NCBI GenBank assembly: GCA_001579985.1
Contig: LRSR01000523.1
Coordinates: 1-23,712, forward strand
Source of the DNA: Hypsibius dujardini
Taxonomy: Eukaryota > Tardigrada > Eutardigrada > Parachela > Hypsibiidae
DNA length: 23,712 nucleotides
Reading direction: 5' to 3'
In this document: piece by piece, positions 11,020 through 20,336 of the stretch
Layout: every line of letters starts with the position of its first letter
Position numbering within the stretch: position 1 is the stretch's first letter
The notes under the pieces: generated by a model
What the model was told of the DNA's origin: nothing
The model's input: the letters and a program-made list of their open reading frames with translations, nothing else
Databases searched by the model: none
Program-made: the position numbers and the translations under genes

Positions 11020-12588
11020 ATAGACTGACAGGTTACGTAAACACATATGCAACTAATTAATCAGACATACAGACAGAATTGTCCGTTGGCCTTACCGCGT
11101 ATAGTTCCATCATCTCGACGGCGGTGTACTCCTTGCTCTGATTGAGAGGTCGGAAGGAGATTTCACTCGGTGGCAGGGCGTCATAGTAGAACGGGCCTTG
11201 GATGGTGTCCAGATCGTGCGTGCCGATGGCGACGAGAGCGCGCTTCCGGCAAAGATTCTGATGCAGCTTGTCCTGCAGTTCGATGAAACTGGCGTAGGAA
11301 GCCGGCGTGAAGGTAATGTTGCGGAGGACAGCCGACACGGCGTACGGTCGAATCTTGGCAGTCTACACAACACAAGAAAAGGTCCAACAAAATGCCCAGC
11401 GGACCGAAATAGATGCAATTTTAATTAAAACCAACGGATTTTTTTGCTTCGAATAACATCAATTCTAAATTAAGTCAATTCTATATTCAAATTTTCAATA
11501 GGAAAAAATATATAAATAAATAACATAATCTAAAGTTAAAAAACTCTAGCTCAGTAAAAAAACGTGTAGCAGGAATAAGTTATTAGATGAATGGTTTGTA
11601 GATCAATCAATGAAGCACAGCCCAATGTAGCGATTCAATAAGAACAATGAAACAATCAACAATATATCAATCAATCAAACGTTAACAAACATAGCTAACC
11701 TAATCATCAATCAACCAATCAATCGAACGTTAATAAACATTGCTAAACTAATCATCAATCAACCAATCAAGTGAACGTTAATAAACATTCCTAAAATAAT
11801 CATCAATCAATCAATCAATCGAATTTATTTCATACGGCCTTCCAACTTACATCTGGTTTGACGATCAACTTCTGCTCTTTCCCCGTCCGGGCCGCCAACT
11901 TATACGCCGGGAAGGTGGCTTTGCCGAGATAAATTAGCAGCGCCTGCGAAAGCCCCTCCAAACACAACAGATCGTACCTGCGCCAGGGGAAGAGGAAGAA
12001 AAAATGAAATAAAAAATTCCGACCTCTTCGAATGAAAAATAATTCCCTCGCGTCTTTTGCTTTCTACCACCCACCGATTAGCCGGAATTTCGATCTTGTA
12101 GATGACCTGCTCCGTGGCGTTCTTCGTGTCCTCATGTTCCTTGATGGCCAGCTGCTTCTCCGTTGTCTAAAAAAAAATGCAAAAAAAAAATTAATTTTAA
12201 ATAATTTAAAAAAAAACAATTTGCGTACCACTTCGTCCAATTCCAGGCCATACTGGAAGCACAGCTCATCGAACTCCTCGTCGGCTGCGAAGAAGAAAAG
12301 AGAAATGAAAAACAACGACGGCTGATGCAATTTTTGAGGTTCTTGCTGAGGAGCTCCCGCAATGAAAATCTTGATTTCAAAACAACGACGACTGATAAAA
12401 CGTTTGAGGTTCGAAACAACGACAGCTGATGCAATTTTTTAGGTTCAAAACAACGATGAATAATTCAATTTTTGAAGTTCTTTAGAAGTTTCAGGAGCTC
12501 CGGCAATAAAAATGGTTTCTTCTTTCTCACTGTAGGTCTTCTTCAGCACCGCGAACAGCTCGTCCCGTTTAATGGAGATGGTCGGCAT
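7362..12588 (-). CDS. FARSB: Phenylalanine--tRNA ligase beta subunit (cytosolic), 15 exons
   Basis: Beta subunit of the cytosolic alpha2-beta2 enzyme that charges tRNA-Phe; the beta subunit carries the editing (B3/B4) region and a catalytically inert synthetase-like fold. Exons in transcript order: 12531-12588, 12229-12284, 12075-12166, 11851-11977, 11096-11362, 10357-10465, 10220-10290, 10075-10136, 9954-10005, 9680-9741, 9408-9615, 9258-9338, 8556-8766, 8275-8433, 7362-7513. Phases agree throughout and give 588 residues, one fewer than human FARSB. The protein starts [12 protein letters not shown] and shows [136 protein letters not shown] and FFEGRCAQI, ending in LEIDVEPFI. The start ATG matches the family N-terminus exactly in position. 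Introns 5, 9, 12 and 14 carry period-4 tracts; introns 1 and 4 have tandem repeats and intron 5 also has an inverted repeat. Confidence 0.97.
7870..8190 (-). repeat. Degenerate (CAGA)n tract, synthetase intron 14
   Basis: Plus strand TCTG/CCTG/TTTG units over about 320 bases inside the intron 7514-8274. The transcript reads CAGA. Confidence 0.87.
8820..9210 (+). repeat. (CAGA)n tract, synthetase intron 12
   Basis: About 390 bases of CAGA/CAGT/CAAA units. It includes an AAAC run (9033-9055) and two purer cores (about 9075-9095 and 9108-9134). It occupies most of the intron 8767-9257; the transcript reads CTGT. Confidence 0.88.
9808..9935 (-). repeat. (CAGA)n tract, synthetase intron 9
   Basis: Plus strand TCTG/CCTG units with a pure stretch at about 9859-9897. 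It lies within the intron 9742-9953 and ends about 20 bases from exon 9. The transcript reads CAGA. Confidence 0.9.
10558..10704. repeat. 27-bp perfect inverted repeat with 93-bp loop
   Basis: Left arm 10558-10584 (TACAGTGAAAGTCCTGAGAT then TCGAACG) is the exact reverse complement of the right arm 10678-10704. It lies in synthetase intron 5 (10466-11095), next to a period-4 tract. No transposase and no clear target-site duplication flank it. It may be a non-autonomous element or a stable RNA hairpin. Confidence 0.9.
10735..11080 (+). repeat. Highly degenerate (CAGA)n tract, synthetase intron 5
   Basis: About 345 bases of CAGA-like units with many substitutions and a clean GGCA run (10986-11018). 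The transcript reads CTGT. Confidence 0.85.
11678..11821. repeat. Three 48-bp tandem copies, synthetase intron 4
   Basis: Units start at 11678, 11726 and 11774. Each begins AACGTTAA(C/T)AAACAT, continues through TAATCATCAATCAA, and ends in AATC-type repeats. Copies differ by a few substitutions. They lie in the intron 11363-11850. Confidence 0.88.
12309..12530. repeat. 34-bp tandem repeat and nested duplication, synthetase intron 1
   Basis: AACAACGA..GCTGATGCAA-type units begin at 12311, 12381, 12415 and 12449, with 34-base spacing among the last three. Between the first two and again after the last lies a second module (about 12342-12379 and 12478-12520) with GGAGCTCC(C/G)GCAAT(G/A)A. The whole intron therefore looks like a decayed array of two alternating modules. 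Confidence 0.75.
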
Positions 12589-12764
12589 GCTTGAGGAGGC
12601 GGATTTGAATGGCGAGTGATCGAAAGAATGTGAAAAAAAAATCCGTGCGTGGCGTGATGTGGAAACTGAAAAACGAGAAAATGAAAAACGAGAAAAGGAC
12701 AAACGCAAAGGGAAAAAATAATGTTCTTGTATCACAACACACTGTTCCATATGTGAAGCACGCC

Positions 12765-12979
12765 TGTTCGGCTATAAAAGAATTGTTCGGATGTTTGAAG
12801 TTTTACATGGCGCTACAAACGCTTGGTTCGCGCAAAGAAAGCAGTACCGCGTTCCTCCACCGTTGTTCGTTCCTCCACCGCTGTTCGTGAAAGAACATGC
12901 CTTGTTCGCGCGCGAACACGACTCCACCGTTGTTCGTTCAATCGATTAATTGATTGCGTGGACAAATATATCTTGTTCG
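12765..12979. promoter_or_regulatory. TGTTCG/CGAACA motif cluster with a 16-bp palindrome
   Basis: Seven TGTTCG hexamers on the plus strand (12765, 12784, 12864, 12882, 12903, 12931, 12974) and one on the minus strand (12913-12918) in 215 bases. The sites at 12903 and 12913 form the perfect palindrome TGTTCGCGCGCGAACA. Three copies of a CTCCACCG(T/C)TGTTCGT unit account for the sites at 12864, 12882 and 12931. The cluster lies 180 to 390 bases upstream of the synthetase start, so it may be regulatory; binding protein unknown. Confidence 0.4.
12773..12780 (+). promoter_or_regulatory. TATA-box match on the plus strand
   Basis: TATAAAAG is a full consensus TATA element, but it points rightward, away from the synthetase gene and into the Atrophin-like 3' flank, where no plus-strand gene is recognised. 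It could drive a divergent or antisense transcript, or be chance. Confidence 0.2.
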
Positions 12980-13621
12980 CTTTCCGAACTGTACAGGAAC
13001 AGGAACAGGAACAGGATCTTTGCTTAAGTTGCCTTCCTTGTTGCTTTGGATTCTTCATTATGCTGAACCCAACTAATTGTCGCGTCTCTTTATATATATA
13101 TACACATATAATATACATGACATCGTTCAACAACAAAAAAGCCACACACAGAAAAAACTGTTATCCTTTAGCGCGCGGAACTCCAATCTCGGAAGTGGTG
13201 TGTGAACAAACCAAAACACACACACGTTGTCGCGCGCGCCATCATTAAGAAAATCAGAATCTGTGTAAATCACACGGACAGAGCAGAATTAAAATTTCGT
13301 TTTTCAAAAAAAACAAAACAGGTGCGGTGGTGCGAGGGCAGAAAAAAAACAACAACGAACACCGCTTTCCCCAAAATCAATCTTCCCGTCAGTCCGCGCG
13401 CCGCACAGTGTTGCTATCAAAACCTGTTGACGCGCGCGAAGGACGTTCGTCTAGTAGACTACTACACTGGACAAAAAATGCAGCCAAGGAATCAAGTGAA
13501 GAGAAGAAAAAAGGTAAAATCGGTTAGAGGCTGGCGGTAGTGTACTCCGAAAATCACATTACGTCCTTCCCGTCCCACAGAGACGGACCTAGAGAGGTCG
13601 CGACAGTGTCGTCCGGTCGGG

Positions 13622-16600
13622 TCATCTCATGCCGTCGAAGTTGGGGAATCCCGGAGGCAGCTGGCTCATCTGCATCATTCGAAGTTGTTGAGCTTGAGCG
13701 TGCTCGGCTTCGAGGCGTTGTTGTTGCTGCATGGCGGCCTGAAAACAAAGGAAAGAAAAACTTGCAACTATATTCAGGAGATAGGCGAACACAGACACAC
13801 ACGAGACAAATAGACAGATAGACAAGATCGACAGTTAGACAGACACCGATTCAGATAAACCCTCAGACAGACAAACAAATAGATACATAGACAGACAGAC
13901 TAGCAGGGAGAAAGATGCAGAGACACTCAAAAAGAAAAACAGGCAGGCAGGCAAACAGGCAGACAGACACATACAGATAATTAAAGAGATAGATCGACTG
14001 ACAGACAGACAGGAACACATACAGGCAGGCAGACAGTAAAAGAAAAAGAAGCACAAAAAAAGACAGGCAAAGCGACAAACAAATAGACACACAGACAGGC
14101 AAACAGACGAAGAGATAGACAAACAAAAAGATGAACAGACAGACAGGCAGACATACATACAGATAGGCAGAATCAGGAGAGTGACTTTGTTTACCTGGTG
14201 TTGCATAAACTGCTGCTGTTGTTGCTGTTCAAAGGATGGTGGCCGGCCGGCATTCATCATATGCATCATCTCCGCGGCGCCCGCATGTTGACCACCGGGG
14301 AACTGGCCCGGTCCAAAGGGACCACCGCCCCCACCACCGTTCATATAAAAGTGCATCATGGCGGGATCCATGGCGGCATTGTGGCCACCACCCAACAAGG
14401 CCATCATCATTTGCTGTTCCGCAGCAGCAGCTGCGTTGCGCTGTTGTTCGGCGGCCGCGAAGCTGGCGGCCGCGGCCTGTTGCGGCGTCATGCCGGGGAA
14501 CATGGCCAACCCGGCGGAGATCTGCATGCGCCGCTGCATCTCCATGGCTTCGTGGGGGTTAAGGCCGCCCATCATTCCCGGAGGGACGCTTCCGGCACGG
14601 GCGAATTGGTCCCGCAGACTGCGTTCCCGCTGTTCGATCTCCATCATCCTGCAAGGGATGAATGAGTCAGCCACTATACATTTCGCTAGAGCCGCCTTCA
14701 CAGACAAATAGACAGACAGACTGGTCGGAAGAAGTACAGACAAACAGGTACAAAAACTGCGATACTAGCAGACAAACAGCCACTCAGACAGACATATAGA
14801 CACGTAGGCACACAAGCAGATGTATCGAAAGACAGACAGTCAGACAGACACACAAGAGCGAAAGCAGACAGATCGACATATACAACAGATGGAGAGATAT
14901 ACGGCAAGCAGATACACATACATTTATATACAATGATAGAGATGCACAAAGACGGTGCAAAAATCAGAAAGTAGACAGGCCGACCGACATACAATCAGAT
15001 AAACAGAAAATCACACAGACAAACAGGCAGATGGACAAACAATCAGAAAGACCGACAGGCAGAAAGATGATTGACAGAAAGATGATTGACAGACACACAA
15101 AGAGACAATGAGTATGCCTTCAAGAATCCCCGTACCTCATTCGTTCGTTGTAGATATGCGGCGGCAAGCCTGCAAATGGTCCACCTGGCCCATGCATCAT
15201 GTCCGGCGGCATACCGGGGAACCCGGGAATGCCACCCGGCAAGGACATTTGTCGTTGCGCAAGAATACGGTCGCGAGGTGGCGTGTCGGCAATGCGGCAC
15301 ATGGCAGCAACACTTCGGTTGTCCCGTTCACGTTCACGCTCCCGTTCTCGATCACTATTGCTGCTACTGCTGTTTAACTGCGAGGTCGAGGCGGATGAAG
15401 TCATTGGTGTGCGCTAATCAGGTAAAAAATTCCATTTCAACACCAGTAAGAGGGGAAGTATCCAAAAAAGTTAATCCAGGCAAGTGACAAACCTTGCCAT
15501 CTTTGGATGTGGGAGCGGGAGATCGAGTCGTCTTCGAGGGAGACGCGAACATGGCGGTGGCCTCGGCTCGTTTTCTGGCCAGTGCCGAACCGGATTTCGG
15601 GCTGAAGGCAAAATCCGTCCGGGCACAGGAATTGTCGACGCGGTTCCAGAGACGGTAAAACCTAGTGATGAAAATAAAAGAATGAACAACAGCCCAATTA
15701 CGGAGGCAGTCTAACTGACTCCAGTTAATCAGTCAGGCAATAAGCAACGAAACTAAGCAAGCACACCGGCAGACAGACAGACAAGCGAAGGAACATGCAT
15801 TAGACAATTGGGCAGGCAAAAGTTGGTATATCATTATCACACAAATAACCGACGGAACGAGCATGCAAACCAGTGGACAAAACATAGAAGCAGGCAGATC
15901 AGCGGCAGACAGAGAGGCCATCAATTTGATAGACACGTTGAGAAATTATCAGGTAGGCAGAGAAGGATAGAAACAGAGATAGATAGACCATGTTACAGGC
16001 AGGCAAACAGAACGCCAGTTATCTTACCGTGCATTCTTCCAGCTGTTATCCTCAATCAACACATGATCCGGCTTTGGCTCCGGCTCCGGCCCGTCCGACA
16101 TCGAGCCCGGCAATCGCGGACTCGGCGGATCCACCTGGATGTCTTCCAGCTCTAGCCGGACATTCTCCTTATCCCGCCTCCGGTTCTTTTCCCCACCTGT
16201 CAACGACGAGCCACCCGGGCGAGGACTCTCTTCCCGCTTTACCGGACCGCCGTCCTCCGATTTGACCGCCTTCGTCGTCGTGGTCGTCATCACAGACACC
16301 ATCGGCGTCGTTGGTGGCGGCGACATATGCTCCAGCTTGACGACACTGGACGGCTTGACCGGGGTCACCGTCTCCACTTTCACCCCCGAAGGAAGCGGCG
16401 GTGAGGTGACAGACTCCCGCTTGACAGACGGCAGTTTCGGCGAGGTGGCCGTCGTCGAGGAGACGGCCGGTTTCACATCCAATGAGGAGAAGTTGGCCTG
16501 GATCTCCGCGGTCGGGGACGCGACGGTAGGCGGAGTCGTGCCGACGGACCGTTGTTCCACGACCGACGTACCGGCGGCGGAGGAGGTTGTGGTTGTGTTA

Positions 16601-18554
16601 TCACATTCGGTGAAGCTGGACTCGGACTGCGTCTCGGAGGCACTCGTCTTTCGGCGTTTCCGGCCGCCAGTCGGCGTGGAAGGCGCTTCAGCGGAGGACG
16701 CGACGGAGGAGGCGGTGGTGGTTGACTCGGACGGCTTGGTGTCCTTAGTTGCGGTTGCGGACTTGGCGGTGGGTTTGCCGCCGCGAGGCTTTTTCTTCTG
16801 CTCGCCACCACTGCTGGAGGAAGACACACTGTTGGTGCCGGGCGAGCGACGGCTTTTCTCCGCGGGTTCCGGGCTGCTGACGGCCCCCAGAGCACTTTTC
16901 GGTCTTCCCACCTGAAGGAGTTAATTTTCTTTGCAAGTTTTGTAAGATGCCTCGCGATGCGTTTACTCAATTGTCTGCTTGTCTGCCTGTTTGTTTCTCG
17001 TTTGCTTATCTGTGTCCGTCTGTCTGCTAATCTGTCTGCCTATGTGACTGCCTGATTGTCTGTCAATATGCTTGTCGGTCTGTTTGTCGTCTGCTTCTCC
17101 GGTTATCTACATGTCTATTAAGATGTCCGCCTGGAAGTATAACTTACCGCACGCCGAGTGGTCGGCCCATTCTTAGCAGCGGCCAGTGCGACGTTCTCGT
17201 TGTTCTCCTCATTCTCCACTGTCGATTTGAGCCTGACATTATCCCGCTCCAGATTGTCCAACGTGCCGTACCTCTTGAAGAATAACCGGCAGTCGGAGCA
17301 CAACACACAGCTCTTATCATCAGCCGGAACATGCCATTCCTTGGAATCTAATGACACAGGCACAGGCATCCCATAATTAGACAGACCATCCGAACTGAAA
17401 TCATCGGTTGCCGAAGTTCGGCGATTCCTACCCAATAAAATACAATAATTTCAAACCATCCCATCTCCTTACCGGTGGTGCCGCAGTTGCTGCAGCGATT
17501 GTTGGCTGAATCCTTCTCGGAGTCGTCCGACTCGCGCTCCTCATCGCTGGACGGACTGACGTCCACGTAGTCGGAGGTGAGGGTACGATTGGGCCGACCG
17601 CGCATACGGCGGACGACAGCGTTGGACGTTTGTCGGCGGCCTCCGTTCTGCGGGCGGCGGAAGGCTTTCTTACCCTCAGGCGTATTCTTATACAGGTAGT
17701 AATACTCAATGAGGTCGGCCTGAAATATAAAAAAAATCATTGCCTCTTTGTATTAGAAAGTAATCTCTTTGCTCGTCTAGTCCGCAAAGCTATGCGCCTG
17801 ATAGGTATCTGGCCGAGTGACTAACTGTCTGACTGCCTGTCTGTCTGTCTACCGGTCTACATGCGTGCTTACCAGCCTAATTGTCTGTCTGTCTATCTGC
17901 CTGTCTGTTATGTCTGTTCTGTTCCGTTCCGTTTCGTTTGTCTGTCTGTCTGCTCGAAGGGTTGTCTGTCCGGCTGCTTATGCCTACACTGGTTTAATCA
18001 AATGCTGACTCACCGTAGTGCGGTTCTGGAGAAAGTCCTTTTGGATTTTGAAGAAGTTCTTCCCATGCTTCCGGATGCCCTTCATAAAGCGTTGCTAGAA
18101 ATTGGAAACAACAACGAAATTAACAGCCGATAGCAATTAAATATGCCCGTTTAGAATAAGCGGTGCGAAGGTTCCGTGGACGGGTGTAATGGGCTAGGTG
18201 ATGCTTACCGTCTCGTCTTCCTGGAATTTCTTCTGCACCTTTTGGTTGGACTGGTGGATCTCCTTCTCCAGGAGGTTCTCCATGGCTTTGTTGTAGTCGT
18301 ATTTACATTTGTGGAGCTGCAAAAAGCGAATGACGTCAAACAAGTCACGCGAGATATCGAATGGGGCCGTGGAGTAAAGTTATTCATTCCCCGCCAATAA
18401 GCAGGGAACTTGGCAAGTGTCTAACTTTCGTCGAATTACGCGCTGCCAGCCTTCTTCAAGCCTTCACTAGCTTGCCTGTTCCCCATTGCAGTGTGCGTGT
18501 GTCTGACTGTCTGTTTGTCCGCCTGTGTGCCTGTCTATATTGTCTAATTATCTT

Positions 18555-18592
<38 letters not shown>

Positions 18593-18593
18593 C

Positions 18594-18624
<31 letters not shown>

Positions 18625-20336
18625 CCTGCCTGTCTGCCTGATTATCTGTCTGTCTGACTACCTGCCTGAGATTGTTTCGAAATGCGACAGTTGTCCTGGA
18701 CACTTACAGTGTCCAAGGTAAGCTGGACGTCCTCCTCCCGCATGTAAGCGGGAAAGTACTCCGAGTCCTCCTGCTGTGTGATATTCCGGTAGGTGTAGAT
18801 GCTGCGAACGCTGGTTTCGTATATCCGAAAGTCCTGCTCATCGCTGCAGCCGTTGGGACTCCACAGCGACTCCTCTGGATTGGGTCGTGCGAGGTACTCC
18901 GGAGTCGGAATGATGTAGATGACTCCAGGGCTCGCTTCACAGGCCGGTAATTTTGCCTGGCAAATAATGGAATACACAAACACTTGTAAATGCAAATATG
19001 CACTCAAACAGGCATAAAAAATAACTGCATTAATGAAAAAATTCAATTGAATCATATAGAGAAACTACGATTGCTTGCTTGATTGATTGATTGACTATAT
19101 CAAGACGAAGCAAAGTTCCTCAAAATCAGAATTGATGATTGTGTGCTAACTCCAACTCCAATTCCACTTAAAAATAATAAAGCCCCTTATCTTATTATTG
19201 GTTTTTTTTCGATGAATGCAACTTTACAATCAATGACAGGTATTCACAAAACAATCAAGCTGTAATGACTCATTTTGCCGCAATATCAGCGCTTGATTGA
19301 TTGATTAATCAACTAAAACCCTAACCAGAGTTCCCCAGAAAATTTGACCAAATGGCTAAATGCAATAAAATTAAATTAAAAAATCAATTAAATTTTAAAT
19401 TTTATAGCTTAAAAAATTCAGCACTTCAAAAAATGTATCATCTGTATAGATGTAGAAAGGATTGATTGATTGATGAGTGAATTGCTTGATTGGTGCATTG
19501 GTTAGTTGTCGGATCAATTGATTGATTAGGAATTGTGGAATTGACCCGTGCCTAGTTTCGTGGATGTACCTGGAAGTTGGTCCCCACCCGGATCTCGCCC
19601 TGTGTGGACGCCAGTTCCTTGACTTTGGTGGCGGAACCTTGAAAGTAGTAGATGTAGTAGAAATGGTCCGGCCGCGGCTCAAACTCCTTCGCGGAGTGGA
19701 TGTCGCGGTAGTAGCGCACGTTCGTCACACCTCTAAACGAAAAAGAGCCACAAATGGAAAAGGTGTCAAAAATGACGCGTGCGACCGGAATCAGATCAAC
19801 GGGCCAACGACACATCAGATAACAATCTTCCAAGTTCTCATGATGAGTGACGTCATTTCGCCACACAACAACAGAGGAAGAGACAAACTTTCACCGGAAG
19901 TATTGGTAGAAAAAATCTCACCGCAAAAATCATTTTCTAAAAAGTTTGCTCAATTTAAAAAAAAAGTTGGAAATTAGCTTGAAAAGAGTTTAAATGCTAC
20001 TTTCAAAAGCCCAACGCATGCCAACCAATGAACATCAATGGATGGGTGCTTAGGAGGCGGGGCTAAACAAATTCGGTTTCACCATACGATCAATTGACCG
20101 GGAATTCGGTCACCCACTCACTGACCTACAATTCTTCGCCCGTTGCGTGGGAAAATTCGCATATCATGAAATCATGACCCGTACCTTAATGCGGAGACGG
20201 GAAAGCATTCACAGTTGCCGGAGAGGACGAGTTCCCGACAAGTCTGAACAAATGACGATGAGAAGAATGTCGTGGACGAGGGCTCCTTGGCGAGGATATT
20301 GATATCGTTATTTTCCACTCCTGAGGAATCTGTCAT
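13622..20336 (-). CDS. Atrophin/RERE/EGL-27-type chromatin corepressor, probably 5' incomplete, 12 exons seen
   Basis: Nuclear corepressor of the Atrophin family, which recruits histone deacetylases and nuclear receptors. Exons in transcript order: 20185-20336, 19570-19732, 18708-18956, 18209-18316, 18014-18094, 17473-17719, 17148-17347, 16028-16911, 15493-15661, 15136-15413, 14195-14648, 13622-13738; phases agree and give 1033 residues from the ATG at 20336. Domains in order: C-terminal part of a BAH domain (VSALRG..., FEPRPDHFYYIYYF), ELM2 from STQGEIRVG onward (to about residue 225), SANT (RFMKGIRKHGKNFFKIQ... IEYYYLYKNTPEGKKA), a GATA-type zinc finger split over exons 6 and 7 (CSNC...W...CSDC), a long Ser/Thr/Pro-rich disordered exon 8 with basic GGRKRRKT, the Atrophin signature NARFYRLWNRVDNSCARTD (exons 8-9), an Arg-Glu dipeptide repeat (exon 10), and a Met/Gln/Gly-rich C-terminus with a Gln6 tract. 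The ATG overlaps a strong acceptor (CTCTCTTTGCGTAATGACAG), so exon 20185-20329 may instead be internal and the BAH N-terminus lie upstream. Introns 3, 5, 7, 8, 10 and 11 carry period-4 tracts. Confidence 0.92.
13790..14170 (+). repeat. Degenerate (CAGA)n tract, Atrophin-like intron 11
   Basis: About 380 bases of CAGA/CAAA/TAGA units in the intron 13739-14194. The transcript reads CTGT. It creates long spurious Ser-Val-Cys-Leu frames. Confidence 0.87.
14700..15110 (+). repeat. Strongly degenerate (CAGA)n tract, Atrophin-like intron 10
   Basis: About 400 bases in the intron 14649-15135 with the same period-4 bias but few perfect runs. A short direct duplication of GACAGAAAGATGATT occurs near 15055-15085. 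The transcript reads CTGT. Confidence 0.8.
15760..16015 (+). repeat. Degenerate CAGA/GGCA tract, Atrophin-like intron 8
   Basis: Scattered CAGA and GGCA units in the intron 15662-16027. It is the weakest of the tracts and heavily substituted. The transcript reads CTGT. Confidence 0.65.
16970..17110 (-). repeat. Degenerate (CAGA)n tract, Atrophin-like intron 7
   Basis: Plus strand TCTG/CTTG/TTTG units in the intron 16912-17147. The transcript reads CAGA. Confidence 0.8.
17820..17965 (-). repeat. Degenerate (CAGA)n tract, Atrophin-like intron 5
   Basis: Plus strand TCTG/CCTG units, with a short GTTCC/GTTTC pentamer variation (about 17918-17936), in the intron 17720-18013. The transcript reads CAGA. 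Confidence 0.82.
18495..18668 (-). repeat. (CAGA)n tract, Atrophin-like intron 3
   Basis: Plus strand TCTG units with a pure core (about 18553-18620). It ends about 40 bases from the exon 3 donor at 18707. The transcript reads CAGA. Confidence 0.9.
19075..19530. repeat. Scattered (GATT)n repeats, Atrophin-like intron 2
   Basis: Short ATTG/GATT runs at about 19077-19095, 19288-19310, 19459-19475 and 19515-19530 in an A+T-rich intron (18957-19569). This is a second period-4 family, distinct from CAGA. Similar runs are at 4866-4893 and 21130-21200. Confidence 0.75.
19848..19855. promoter_or_regulatory. Perfect CRE palindrome (TGACGTCA) in first visible Atrophin-like intron
   Basis: TGACGTCA is the full cAMP-response element consensus, here within TGAGTGACGTCATTT. 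It lies about 115 bases downstream, in plus coordinates, of exon 2 within the intron 19733-20184. A single eight-base match; function unproven. Confidence 0.25.

Larger units (their letters stand above)
12589..13621. other. Intergenic region between synthetase and Atrophin-like genes
   Basis: About 1 kb containing the synthetase 5' flank and the Atrophin-like 3' UTR. It has an A-rich stretch next to the synthetase start, a TGTTCG motif cluster (12765-12979), a run of GGAACA units (13000-13019), TA-rich sequence (13088-13115), and CG-rich patches such as 13225-13240 and 13395-13440. Several open frames cross it, but none resembles a known protein and several need a non-ATG start. Confidence 0.55.

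Noticed and set aside
12823-13248. Plus-strand open frame of 141 codons downstream of a TATAAAAG match
   Set aside because: It starts with TTG rather than ATG, is encoded largely by the TGTTCG repeat units and simple sequence, and resembles no protein I know.
13835-14194. Long cysteine/serine/leucine-rich open frames (Ser-Val-Cys-Leu repeats), also at 634-957, 3874-4213, 6701-7018, 7902-8225, 9011-9205, 21625-22001
   Set aside because: They are translations of period-4 CAGA/TCTG tracts lying inside introns or gaps. A period-4 repeat is open in several frames by composition.
16139-16915. 258-codon plus-strand open frame opposite Atrophin-like exon 8
   Set aside because: It is the shadow of a CG-rich, Ser/Thr/Pro-coding exon on the other strand; the minus frame is supported by phase and family context.
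1950-20336. Operon of the three minus-strand genes
   Set aside because: Gaps of 1.0 and 1.4 kb and unrelated functions give no support for polycistronic transcription.
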